Below the pieces are notes generated by a model, which saw only the letters and a list, made by a program, of their open reading frames with translations, ran no database searches and was not told the DNA's origin. A program made the translations under genes and the position numbers. DNA of 64,000 bases from Pycnopodia helianthoides (taxonomy: Eukaryota; Echinodermata; Asteroidea; Forcipulatida; Asteriidae). Shown in pieces: positions 13,470 through 23,139 of this stretch. Each line of letters starts with the position of its first letter. The stretch's first letter is position 1. Location of the stretch: positions 1-64,000 of the forward strand of contig JASTWB010000041.1 in assembly GCA_032158295.1 (NCBI GenBank). The letters run 5' to 3'.

Positions 13470-14100
13470 TGATTGTCCACTCTTCTAACGCTACAGCTTA
13501 CCAACCACCGCAGTCGACATAGAGGCTGCTGATGGGAGCGCATTACGATTTGGAAAGGCGAGTTCTTTGAATTGTTTTGCCTCCATTTGTCAGCAGGGCC
13601 ATTCAGTGCAAGCGCGCCATTTGCTGAAATTAATATGCTAATAATGTTCGTTCAGCTGCCTACCAGTGTACTGGTTTTTCACGATACTAATTTCAGATTG
13701 AGGCAAGCTCGTATGCCATCCCGCTCTTTGGGCTACCAGTGACGCTGAGTTGTGTGCAAGATGGAAGCAAAGAAGTGTGAACACGCACAGAGACAAATAC
13801 GACAATGGAAAAGCAGCAAATTAACATAAATCATAGACATACTTGAGAACGACAGAAAACAAAGGAGGGAGTAAATTTGTTGAACTGATTTTTCTAGCAG
13901 TTAAGCATGAGAACAAGTTAACACGAAGACTGCTCAAAAACCTGATCCAACCAAGGGGGATTGCACAGGACAGTCAAGCAATTATCGAGCAACCATGTAG
14001 CAATTTTTGACTCCATGATCCGACCAACCCCGCCAGACTGTCTAGTGGCAATGGATAATTTGAAGCTCAAATTTGCCTCGCATCGAATATTTACGAAAGA

Positions 14101-14365
14101 CCAATCGTGCTACTGAAGTATATATTATCAGCGGGAACTAATTCGTTATAATGAAATAAAAACTCGTTATAGCGAATTAGTAATTCGTTTTAACGAAATA
14201 ACTATTCGTTTTTAAGATTTAGTGATCTGTTATTTCGAACTATTAATCCGTTATAACGGATTAATAATTCGTAATAACGAATCTTTCGTTCCGCATATAA
14301 TATATATATATGCGGGAATCAGTTCCCACATATAATATATAGGCCTACTTCAGTGGCACGATTGG
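14101..14365. mobile_element. Palindrome-rich MITE, copy 1
   Basis: The ends are inverted copies of CCAATCGTGC-ACTGAAGTA. The interior is a chain of imperfect palindromes built on ATTCGTTATAACGAAT, ending in TATATA runs. It lies about 110 bp upstream of FREP-A exon 3. A homologous copy occupies the same position before FREP-B exon 3, so it was present before the FREP duplication. No coding capacity. Confidence 0.7.
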
Positions 14366-14476
14366 GCTTTCGTTATTATTTGGTCAAAGTAGAGGTGAAA
14401 GGAGCGCTCACTTTTGTGATGGTATGAAGATTTAATATGAAGACAAAGCCAATCAAGTTTACGTGTTCCTTGACAG

Positions 14477-14738
14477 GTATTCCAGCGGCGCCAGGACGGC
14501 AGTGTTGATTTCCATTTGGACTTTGCCAACTACAGCCGGGGCTTTGGGAATCTAGAGGGAGAGTTTTGGCTCGGGAACGACAACTTGCACCGTCTGACCG
14601 CTCAGGGCGACTACGAACTCAGAGTCGAGCTGTCAGACTTTGAAAGCGAATCCAGGTATGCCGCCTATGACTCGTTTAGCATCGCTGATGTGAGTGACAA
14701 CTACAGGCTGACGGTGGGGAGTTACTCAGGAACCGCAG
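14477..14738 (+). CDS. FREP-A exon 3: core of fibrinogen-like domain
   Basis: Starts after TTGACAG and ends before GTAATA at 14,739 (262 nt). It encodes VFQRRQDGSVDF, then [17 protein letters not shown] and [17 protein letters not shown] through [13 protein letters not shown], the conserved middle of the fibrinogen-like domain. The split codon G|GT joins in frame with exon 4. It is almost identical to FREP-B exon 3. Confidence 0.95.
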
Positions 14739-14851
14739 GTAATAAATGCAGCCATCCGCAATCTTGAAGCAAAGTGTTGTTGTGAGTGGATCGTTTTAAG
14801 GCATGCAGCGCCACTAAACCTAATTCGTTCGAACGGTTTACTTAACCGGGG

Positions 14852-14898
14852 GACTAGCTTGCTCTAGTCATCGTCAGGATGACTAGAACAAGCTAGTC
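14852..14898. repeat. Hairpin after FREP-A exon 3
   Basis: Two 21-bp arms beginning GACTAGCTTG pair with one mismatch across a 5-nt loop. The equivalent site after FREP-B exon 3 (58,555-58,580) has collapsed to a perfect 26-bp palindrome, so the structure changes between paralogs. Confidence 0.8.
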
Positions 14899-15010
14899 GA
14901 AACGTTGAGACCAAAAAGAACTCACTCCGCAGCAGTGCAGTTAATTACGAGAAGTCCGGACCCCCGATCCACAAAGCTAAAGTAGTAGTCCAGGCCGATT
15001 TCCTACCTCC

Positions 15011-15930
15011 CGCCCAGGTAGTAGTAGTTAATAAGCAGGACAGTTCTTTTCAGAACTGAGAGGTCTACCGAATTCCGAAAATCTACTCCGCGGTAGTAAA
15101 ACAAATAGCAAGACAAGTTCTCTAAAGAACAAAATCTACACAGCAAAGTATATATTTTTTACACATGGTGTTACCGCAAACCGAATATAAACTGGCAGAT
15201 CGTTCCGCATTTTTGCCCCAGAAAAAGCAAAGCTTGAGAACAAGCTTTCTTTCTTGGCCATAGGAACTCTCAGAGTAAGGTTGTCATTTTGTCTAGTGGA
15301 ACAGCTGTTTGTGAAGTGAATGAATAGTTTTGCCATGTACTCTGGGCAAAGATGATGTATGCATTTATACACTAGAATAATTTTGTTCAAACGAAACGAA
15401 TTCTCTCGGCAAAAGATAACAAGTTCAATTCATTAAACATATCAGTTGAGGAAGTTCGGTAGGCGGCTATTTTCAACAGTCTGTTCAGCAGGTTACTATG
15501 TGCGTTGTATCGACCTCCCCAAACCGTACAACAATAGTCCAAACTCGGTAATACAAAAGTTTTAACCAAAGTGTGCAGACTGCTTTTTGGAATGTTGTGG
15601 CGAGTTCTACTTAACATTGCTAATTTAGAAGAAACTTTATTTTTAATGTAATCAATATGAGGAGACCATGTGAGTGATTCATCAATTATAACACCTAAAC
15701 ACTTGAAAGAGGTAACCTGTTCAAATGGATCGTTATTAATGACAATGTTAAGGTCAGTTGAAGCTACCTTGTGTTTAGAGCCGATGATCATTGACTTAGT
15801 TTTGGCAGCATTGATTGTCAACCAATCGTAAATATTTACCATGGCTGTATTGAGGCTACGTTCGATTTCCTCTCGGTTGGAGGAGCTACATATTATTGTT
15901 GAGTCGTCTGCGTACATGTGCAACTGGCAG
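15011..15930 (-). pseudogene. 5'-truncated LINE, copy A (jockey/CR1-like reverse transcriptase C-terminus)
   Basis: The minus-strand frame 15,923-15,387 starts at the reverse transcriptase catalytic motif YADDS and continues through LTINAAKTKSMIIGS, FKCLGVIIDESLTWS and VLPSLDYCCTVWGG. The frame 15,390-15,136 adds the C-terminal region (KIILVYKCIHHLCPEYMAKL, later FSGAKMRNDLP). Everything upstream of YADD is missing, typical of incomplete reverse transcription. A 15-nt deletion relative to copy B and a loss of about 35 nt near 15,467 break the frame. The 3' region (15,011-15,135) is shared with a short inverted copy at 20,150-20,302. Confidence 0.8.
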
Positions 15931-16261
15931 TTTTTTGTTTAAATATCTAATCGGTTTCTAATCGGTCTTTTTTGTTCATAGTAATGAATTCAAAGCAGTG
16001 ACGCTGTCCACGATGGTACACATTGGGCAGTGACTTACAATGTTTTCGAGATAAATACAAGTTTAATGTTAATTTGTTGGGCTTAAAGGTAGGGACATAG
16101 ATTGTCAATGTAGTGCAGTTTTATAAGCAATTGTAAAGGATGATGCAATAAAAGTAAAATGTGAACGTTTCAGCTGGACACTTTACTATAATTGCTTCTC
16201 TCCACCCAGGGGTAAATGGGTACCTGTGAGGGCAGAGATGGTTCTTGTGATTGATTTAGCT

Positions 16262-16425
16262 TAGTGCGCTACATATTTGGCAGCACAGGCTGTATACTCC
16301 CCAGGGAGCTGAGATGGTTTAAGGAATGAAATGGCCCAGTGATAAGGGTAATAATGTTGGAAGCGCTTTGAGACATGGTGTATAAAGCGCTATATAAAAA
16401 CCGAATATTATTATTAGTAGTATCT
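16262..16425 (+). repeat. SINE/LINE-tail-like repeat
   Basis: Contains GCGCTTTGAGACATGGTGTA, then AAAGCGCTATATAAAAACCG and an ATT microsatellite tail. This ending is common to many invertebrate retroposons. There is no coding capacity and the head is not identifiable, so the family is left open. Confidence 0.5.
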
Positions 16426-16675
16426 ATGACCCTACCTTTAACAAGAGAAAAAAAAAGTTTCGTACTCAAAGAAGTCATAAGACAATTCATTAAATCCATT
16501 TGTTTCCAAGTTGTTTCGAAAGTATTTTGTTACCGTTGAAAATTAAACTAAGAATAGTATTTCAAAACTACAATTTTCTTCATAAAAAAAAAATAATAAT
16601 AATAAAATCACAAATTAAAAAGGTTTTGTTTTTCTTGCGCGTCCTTTAAAATTAAAGTATCTTTCTTTGTTGCAG

Positions 16676-16930
16676 GTGACTCGCTGAGCTACCACAATAA
16701 CCATCAGTTCACTACTAAAGACCGAGACAACGATGCATGGAGCGGGAACTGTGCCCAGAGAGGCCACGGCGCCTGGTGGTACGTGAACTGCGGCTCTTCT
16801 TATCTTAACGGTTTTGTATCTCAATGGGACCACGACTAGTTATCGGGGAGTTGTTTGGTATCGCTGGAAGGGACGGTATTACTCACTCAAAACCACCGAG
16901 ATGAAAATACGACTCACTCCACAACAATAA
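16676..16930 (+). pseudogene. FREP-A exon 4: end of fibrinogen-like domain, frameshifted
   Basis: Starts after TTTGTTGCAG. It encodes [11 protein letters not shown], the Ca-site region [14 protein letters not shown], and [16 protein letters not shown], with the last two domain cysteines. In the run at 16,812-16,815 (GG-TTTT-G) there is one T too many: the frame then hits TAG at 16,837. The +1 frame resumes the standard C-terminus (VVWYRWKGRYYSLKTTEMKI) to TAA at 16,928-16,930. The downstream part is under no visible decay, so the shift is either very recent or an error in the run length. Confidence 0.88.
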
Positions 16931-19670
16931 CACCATACAACTCACTAGGTTGCCGCTCATTAAGTAAAGTCATACCAGTACCAATCCTCGAGATAATTAC
17001 CTTCCACTTGAATTTATTTATAAGTCGGGAAAATAGCCTCAAACCCACCATAGATTATTTTGATCGCCGTTTTTGTAATAAAGTGTTTATAATCCTTGTC
17101 CAATGTAGGCGGTTTTTCTATTCCTGCACTGAAACAGGATAAACTCAAGTGATGAAATGTTACCATGTTGCTTGAACAGAACTACTGTTAAGAAGCGGTT
17201 TATATTAAACTTACTCAAAAACAAAAACAAAACTAGTTTTGAAATATAAGAAGCCTTAAGCAAGTGTAAAATATTTACAATCTTCCGTCTAGAAAGTACG
17301 TATCAACCAGACACTATGTGAGATCATGATATATTAAACGTATACAACAATTATTTACAAATGACATGAGTTCTTATAATGTGGATATTTTTCGATCCGT
17401 GTAGAAGAACTATTTACAATTTCTTCGAATTATTATCTTGTATTTAACATGAATACTAACTTTTCGAGCGATAAAAGACAAAATATACTGGATATTTTTT
17501 ACACTAATCACAGTTGTAAATGTGTGTTGTATAAACACTTTGAGACAGACTCTGATGGGATAGAAACCTCAGGCCATTTACGTGCCTGAATGTTTACAAC
17601 GATCATTTGGGTTGGTGAGCTGTTTGCAGTAGCCCTGTTTTTTTTTTCATGTGTTCCATTTCTGTTGCTTATTGATTACTTCTGCTTCTTTGTTCTTTGA
17701 ACTGTGTATATAATTATACAGACGATAATTGTCAGACGATAACTGACTTTGGCTTGTGCCAGATCCAGGTGTGTAAATTCTAATACGTGCAAATTGAAAG
17801 TAACAACCAACAAGGAAATGCACGAACAGACAGCTTGCTGAAATTTTATTCAATATTTAGGTCAACTCGGATGCAAGTCTAACAAGAAAATCTACCAAAC
17901 TTGTTTGCGTCAGTCGATGCAATAAGCTGGCTTAGTATCAATCAGTTCTCTACTACAGACAACAATGAGAGTATGCACAGTTATACCACGGCGATTATTG
18001 GTATAATAATAACATGTTCTCCCTTCCCTCTTATCAAAATTCGATAAAAAATATCATGTTTTCGGTAATAATTATACAAGATTGTATGTTTTCCTTTTTC
18101 GAGCTGTCTACAAATTTAACTTTAATATGATAAATGTTCAATTGCTTAACAACATAATTTTCATATTTGTTTTACTAATTTACTACTTAGACTTTAATGT
18201 TTGTCGTAAAACGATATCTCAAAAAGGCAGGTATAGAATAAGTATGACTATTTTTGGATTGTAAAGGGTATTTGCTATCAGAAAATATCACTGCAGACTC
18301 AGCAAATAGAGCATTCTATATTTTTTTGTCTGATTAGGAGAACACTTGAATTTAAGTTCTTTTTAGGGGTGAATGATTTTGACTTTTGGGCCAGATCCCT
18401 GTTTACAAATTCTTAAAAATGCCAAACCTCAACATCCTTCCTCTTAACTTATTACAGACTCGCTCAAAACACTGAATTTATTAAACTAATAATCTGTGTT
18501 TATATGCAATTCTATAAATCAAGGAAACAATCTTAATATTCAAAGAAAATCGAGGATACATGACGATTGTGTGTAAACGTGGGCAATTGTTTCCTGATAT
18601 GGATGAAACGCAATGGCAGCATTTATTTACTTTTATTTCTATTAATATTTTTGGTAACTGTAGCTATAGTTGAATATCAATACTGCAACAAATTACTAAT
18701 TTATTTCAAACTGTTTGAACAACTTATACTCTTTCATTCCTGGGAAAAGTTGGAACCTTTGTCTTGAGAATAGAGAAAAGTTGCTAAGATAAATAGTTAT
18801 CTTATCGTACAAACTAGCTATAGTCGATTCTAAACTTTAGCGCTCATAATAAGTTACGATTTTTCTGAGTAAAAATAAATAACGAAACAATCCAATATAA
18901 TTCCTCTTATGAGTGTTCTGTGTATATATTTGAGTGTGTTTGTTCCTCGTTAGTTTCACATTTACTTCCTTATAATTGACAAGAACTCGTCCATCTTATA
19001 ACTCACTGTACAGTAATTATAAACAACATTATAATGGGTTGCCAGTAATTGTCAGAATCTTCAGAGTGTACTACCTGGGAAGACAATATCTGGAATATGT
19101 GTGAAACTTTGGTCAGCCCCAGAGTCATCATCATCAAAGGAAACATACAACATCGGAATATAGACGTGTCCATTCAATCACAGTCTAGAATTGTTTAACA
19201 TCAGTAGATAACCTTTAAAGTACAAAAGGAGACCGTACTTCCAATACAAAATAATAGAGATATACGTTTTGATTCTACATGCGCCCTCACATGACTCCTG
19301 ACCAAAAAAAACATGAAACTAGTGATACAGTTTTGTTTCTAGATTTACCCCAGACACATGTTTTCCCGTTCCCATGCAGCATTTAACATTCCTATTAAAT
19401 TGAAAACACAACAAAACGATAAAACACTCCTCGCTTAGTTTTTTTCTACACATTTTGTTTGTGTGTTTTTTTTGCACATTAAATTGCTCACGCACTTTTT
19501 CAAATACGACTTTCACACTGGAACGTAGCATTTTATTGGACGATGAGGCAGCTGGACACTGACATTGATTAGTGATGGTATGATGAGGGTCACAGGGAGA
19601 GAATAAGACCAGAGTTTTGTTTTATAAGAGATAAGGCCACATCGATATTGTTTCAGATCACTTGGCTGGA
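16931..19670. other. Gene-free AT-rich stretch downstream of FREP-A
   Basis: No exon seen. The segment near 17,745-17,890 resembles 6,180-6,310 (shared ATTTAGGTCAA-TCGGATGC-AGTC), and a weaker third copy of its start lies near 18,385. Short hydrophobic frames such as 18,082-18,264 look like chance products of T-rich sequence. Confidence 0.5.
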
Positions 19671-19674
19671 CTCT

Positions 19675-20020
19675 TGTAAATATTTACGATCGGGGGCACA
19701 AATTGCAAATTATTTACGTGAATATTTGCGATCGGGGCACAAATCGCAAATATTCACGTAAATATTCACGTAAATACTTTGGCACAAGTCGTGAATATTT
19801 ACGTAAATATTTACTTGAATATTCGCGATTTCGGACACAAATCTTGAATATTTACGTGAATATATACGTAAATAACTTCTTTGTGTGTTGGGGCACAAAT
19901 CGCAAATATTTACGTGAGTGTTCCCGTAAATATTCGCGGCACGGACAATATTTACGTATATATTTGCAATTTGGGGCAAAAATCGTGAATATTTACGTAA
20001 ATATTAACGTTAATATATAT
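19675..20020. repeat. Degenerate tandem repeat of palindromic AATATTTACGTAAATATT
   Basis: About ten loosely repeated units of 25-40 bp combine GGGGCACAAATCGC with one or two copies of AATATTTACGTAAATATT-like palindromes (Y-ACGT-R cores). It is readable without stops in both directions, which creates two spurious open frames rich in YLRKYSRKY-type residues. Confidence 0.8.
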
Positions 20021-20149
20021 GTTCGATGTCCCTTCAGGGCCACCATAATGTAATCGTCAAAGACAAGCCAGAGACAGAGGCTACTAAATATCTGTCTTGA
20101 TACCCAGTAATAACAGTTGCACAAGACGAAATAGCTTCAAAATTGTTGT

Positions 20150-20302
20150 ATAATCGGTTTGCCGTAACACCATGTGTATAATTGTCTCTTTAGAGAACTT
20201 GTCTTGCAGTTTTTCTACTACCGCGGAGCAGATTTTCGGAATTCGGAAGACTTCTCAGTTCTGAAAAGAACTGTCCTGCTTATTACTACTATTACCTGGG
20301 CG
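20150..20302 (+). mobile_element. LINE 3' fragment, copy C, opposite orientation
   Basis: Reverse-complement match to 15,011-15,190 and 58,695-58,860 (shared AGAGAACTTGTCTTGC, then CTCAGTTCTGAAAAGAACTG and ending CCTGGGCG). Only the 3' untranslated end is retained. It abuts the satellite at 20,340, and its end at CCTGGGCG helps define the 3' terminus of the LINE family. Confidence 0.75.
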
Positions 20303-20339
20303 TATAAGGAGCCGTTTATGACTAAATGAGCAGTAACAA

Positions 20340-20835
20340 ATATATAATAGCAAACCCATTATATAAGAGCAAACCCATCATATAAAAGCAAACCCATTAT
20401 TTAAGAGCAAACCCATTATATAAGAGCAAACCCATTATATAAGAGCAAACCCATATATATATAAGAGCAAACCCATATAAGAGCAAACCCATATATAAGA
20501 ACAAACCCATTATATAAGAGCAAACCCATTATATAAGAGCAAACCCATTATATAAGAGCAAACCCATTATGTAAGAGCAAACCCATTATATAAGAGCAAA
20601 CCCATTATATAAGAGCAAACCCATTATATAAGAACAAACCCATTATATAAGAGCAAACCCATTATATAAGAGCAAACCCATTATATAAGAGCAAACCCAT
20701 TATATAAGAGCAAACCCATTATATAAGAGCAAACCCATTATATAAGAGCAAACCCATTATATAAGAGCAAACCCATATATATATAAAAGCAAACCCATAT
20801 TTATAAGAGCAAACCCATGAATATATAAGAGAAAA
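20340..20835. repeat. Satellite of about 26 units of 19-21 bp
   Basis: Tandem units of the form ATTATATAAGAGCAAACCC, about 26 by eye count of AAACCC. Units near both ends are more variable (TATATATATA insertions, AAAAGC instead of AGAGC). A single similar unit, ACCCATAAATAAAAGCAAA, sits inside the neighbouring element's left terminal repeat near 21,001, so the satellite may have grown from it. Confidence 0.9.
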
Positions 20836-21284
20836 CCCACATATATATATATATATATAATAAAAGCAAAACCATACACATTATTTTATGAGAGCAAAAA
20901 TCAAATATCAAAGACCAACACAAGTATATTGAACAGCGCCCTCTGTATTTTGGACATAGATTCATGTTGAAGACATGACACTCATATATAATACATGGGC
21001 ACCCATAAATAAAAGCAAAACCGTCTCATATAAAGGACGTCAACAGCCGTCAACGGGGGAGGGGCCTGTTAAATCGGGAACGAAAATCGAGCCGAAAATT
21101 AAGCCTTAGTATGGCCCCTTGTCAAGCGCACGCTTCGCGCGGGAAAAGGGTGACAGCTCAGGGAGGCCGGGCGGCGTAATTTTTCTCTGCGGCCGGGCGG
21201 GCCGCTGTGTGCATGGAGGTACCTACTTAGTAATACTAGTTTGTTGCGTTTTCCTCATAAAAACCTTCCCTTTCCATTACAAAC

Positions 21285-21605
21285 ATGTATGTGCCTACCA
21301 CAGATGTTGAGGAGACCTTGCTTTCTCATCCTAGATTTAGGGAGTTAATTCAACAGCAGATCAAGGGGGAGGGAGGACGGGACTGTTCAACTTCAACGAG
21401 TGCAACTTCAAGTTGTTCAAGACTTGAATCAAGTGCAACAACATCATCGCCAGCATCGTCGACAGCCCCGTTCGGGAGGCCTGCGCCTAATACTACTTCT
21501 GCTTCTTCAAGTTCTTGTAGCACTAGCAGCAGTGGCACTATAGCAGCACCTGCCCACACCAACACGATGCAACGACAACGTTCAGTTGACTCAACGTTCA
21601 GTTGA
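21285..21605 (+). CDS. Unrecognised Ser/Thr-rich ORF inside the TIR element
   Basis: 106 codons, starting VEETLLSHPRFRELIQQQIK (amphipathic helix), then a long Ser/Thr/Ala-rich stretch. It ends in a short direct repeat (CGTTCAGTTGACTCAACGTTCAGTTGAC near 21,580-21,607, described here by position). I do not recognise it. It could be the first exon of a transposon protein; the Ser-rich tail alone could be chance. Confidence 0.3.
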   Translation: MYVPTTDVEETLLSHPRFRELIQQQIKGEGGRDCSTSTSATSSCSRLESSATTSSPASSTAPFGRPAPNTTSASSSSCSTSSSGTIAAPAHTNTMQRQRSVDSTFS

Positions 21606-22234
21606 CAACGTTGACTCACCTGTTCAGAAGAAATTTTGCCTGCATTTTCTCCCATCTGATTCTGTTGATGACTCAGTGTCTCATAGTGTTCATGAAGTTC
21701 TTGCACCCGATGCAAAATTAGCATAATACTTGAATGCACTTCGTCGTAGTAAGCCACTCCCTCAGAACGATAGTATAAAACTCCCAATACAACAAGAAAA
21801 TCTTCCACTTCTCGTCTTTTCATTATTTCACTAATATTGACAATTTCAGTGTGCAGGTGCCTTTGAGCCTCCTGTACGTCCTGTATATGACTAACGAAGT
21901 TATTGAAGAAATTGTCAACACTCAGCGCAGGTTCACCCATTGCATCGACTACCGACGCGACGTCAACTTGGGAGGAGTATGTACGTCCGTGTGGGTGTGG
22001 AGGTTCTCGCCTCTCGACGAGGCCATACGAGACCTTCGAACGAAACATACTTTTGGGGGGACAAGGTGCCAGACTAATAATATAGCTAAACTTCCGGCAA
22101 GGGCGACATAGGCTCGATTTTCGTTCCTGATTTAACAGGCCATCCCCCATTGACGGCTGCTGACGTCCTATAAAGAGACTTGTTTGCTTTTTATGAGTGT
22201 CCATGTATAATATGAATGAGTGCCATGTCTTCAA
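21350..22234 (-). CDS. Unrecognised 294-codon ORF inside the TIR element
   Basis: This is the longest open frame of the window. Its first 45 or so codons lie in the right terminal repeat. Residues about 90-215 look protein-like: amphipathic helical text such as SVDNFFNNFVSHIQDVQEAQ and EVHSSIMLILHRVQELHEHY, suggesting a coiled coil. Its C-terminal part overlaps the plus-strand ORF at 21,285-21,605 and is probably its shadow. No family match. Which strand is used is unresolved. Confidence 0.35.
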   Translation of the reverse strand: MKTWHSFILYMDTHKKQTSLFIGRQQPSMGDGLLNQERKSSLCRPCRKFSYIISLAPCPPKSMFRSKVSYGLVERREPPHPHGRTYSSQVDVASVVDAMGEPALSVDNFFNNFVSHIQDVQEAQRHLHTEIVNISEIMKRREVEDFLVVLGVLYYRSEGVAYYDEVHSSIMLILHRVQELHEHYETLSHQQNQMGENAGKISSEQVSQRCQLNVESTERCRCIVLVWAGAAIVPLLLVLQELEEAEVVLGAGLPNGAVDDAGDDVVALDSSLEQLEVALVEVEQSRPPSPLICC

Positions 22235-22703
22235 TATGAAACAATGTCCAAAATACAGAGGGCGCTGTTCAATATAACCCCAAACTGTTTGAAATGTACC
22301 CAGTCAGTTTCTCTTATGGTTCATTACTTGACATTTAAATAAACATGTTTGTACACTTTACGAGAGCGTCTCAGCTCAATGAAGCGTTTGTTTTCGTCAA
22401 TATTTTATGACTAAGAATTGCTCAATAATTAATCTAGGCAAATAGCTTATGGTGCAGTCTGCATGGGTTGCTAAAAACATCGCGTCAACTATTTTAATTA
22501 CCGAAAACCACTCAGTGGGTTTTACTGCGTAGATACGTAATCATTAATACCCATGTCTTTACACTGTAAAATAACAGACTTTTACGGTTCGTGTTGGCGT
22601 GAGGGTGAATAATTGTATACGGGAGCATGTTTTACAAATTATGCAGCTGGTAAGGTTGGGTTTAAATCGACCACTCCTTTCTTGGTGCAATCTAACTCTT
22701 TTC

Positions 22704-23134
22704 CAATAATAATAGTGGCTTCTTATATAGCGCTCATATCCGTCACTCAGTGACGCTCAATTAGGCGCTTCAACATTCAGTATTTTCCTGCAAGGTATTT
22801 TGGAGCTACGTTTTGAAGTATTACACCTATTCCTTTACACAGCATCATGTAATGGTTTACAATGTGATGTGGCGCAATATGCTGCCAATTAAACCAGGAA
22901 CACCGGGGCGAACCCCTTCTCTTTACGATAAGTGCACTGGATTTTTTTTACATGCATTACACAACACACGGGACCTACGGCTTTACGTACCATCCGAAGG
23001 AAGCAACAATAATGTTAAGTGTCTTGCTTAAGGACACAAGGGTCACGACCGGGACTCGAACCAACACTCTGCTGAACAGAAACACCAGAGCTTGAGCTTT
23101 AGTGCATCTCTTATCCGCTCGGCCACGACACGCC
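22704..23134 (-). mobile_element. tRNA-derived SINE, copy 1
   Basis: Read on the minus strand, it starts GGCGTGTCGTGGCCGAGCGG (tRNA Ser/Leu-like head with A box) and has a B box GGTTCGAGTCC about 75 nt on. Then follows an unrelated body and a tail ending GCGCTATATAAGAAGCC with an ATT-rich run. Total about 430 bp. The intact A and B boxes suggest a once-active RNA polymerase III promoter. It is not a functional tRNA, as no acceptor stem closes. Confidence 0.8.
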
Positions 23135-23139
23135 ATTTT

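Larger units (their letters stand above)
12635..13754. mobile_element. Inverted-repeat structure carrying gag-like sequence
   Basis: Bases 12,635-12,840 and 13,548-13,754 are near-identical inverted repeats of about 206 bp enclosing about 707 bp. The left arm and its flank, read on the minus strand, encode [20 protein letters not shown], resembling the VP...IWxGE segment of the gag-like ORF of DIRS/Ngaro retroelements (recognised from memory of that family, moderate certainty). The left arm and its flanks recur at about 54,730-55,130. The arrangement may reflect a rearranged copy inserted head to head. Confidence 0.55.
7912..16930 (+). pseudogene. FREP-A: fibrinogen-related secreted lectin gene, frameshifted in last exon
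   Basis: Four exons at 7,912-8,515, 8,826-8,977, 14,477-14,738 and 16,676-16,930 join in phase (1, 0, 1) into a signal peptide, a coiled-coil stalk and a C-terminal fibrinogen-like domain. If a single extra T in the last exon is ignored, the product is 423 residues ending at TAA 16,928-16,930. As sequenced, a stop at 16,837-16,839 gives 393 residues with the wrong C-terminus. Proteins of this design (FREPs, ficolin-like) form oligomers through the stalk and bind sugars or acetyl groups through the fibrinogen-like domain. Its closest relative here is FREP-B. Whether it is a real pseudogene or carries a sequencing error cannot be decided from this window. Confidence 0.85.
20925..22276. mobile_element. 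DNA element with terminal inverted repeats of about 180 bp
   Basis: The left end (20,925 to about 21,100, starting TATATTGAACAGCGCCCTCT) and the right end (about 22,100 to 22,276) are inverted copies of each other, including GAACGAAAATCGAGCC at their inner ends. The interior is clearly more GC-rich than the surroundings, with a GC-rich block at 21,110-21,220. Two opposing open frames occupy it. No transposase motif was recognised, so it may be a non-autonomous element that captured other sequence. Confidence 0.75.

Noticed and set aside
15387..15923. LINE reverse transcriptase as a functional gene
   Set aside because: It begins at the catalytic YADD motif and lacks the rest of the enzyme and the endonuclease. 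It is a truncated copy.
19703..20053. 116- and 89-codon ORFs on opposite strands rich in Y, R, K and N
   Set aside because: They are by-products of the palindromic repeat array, mirrored on both strands, with no domain.
20340..20835. CRISPR-like array
   Set aside because: Units are tandem 19-21 bp with no unique spacers, and the genome is eukaryotic.
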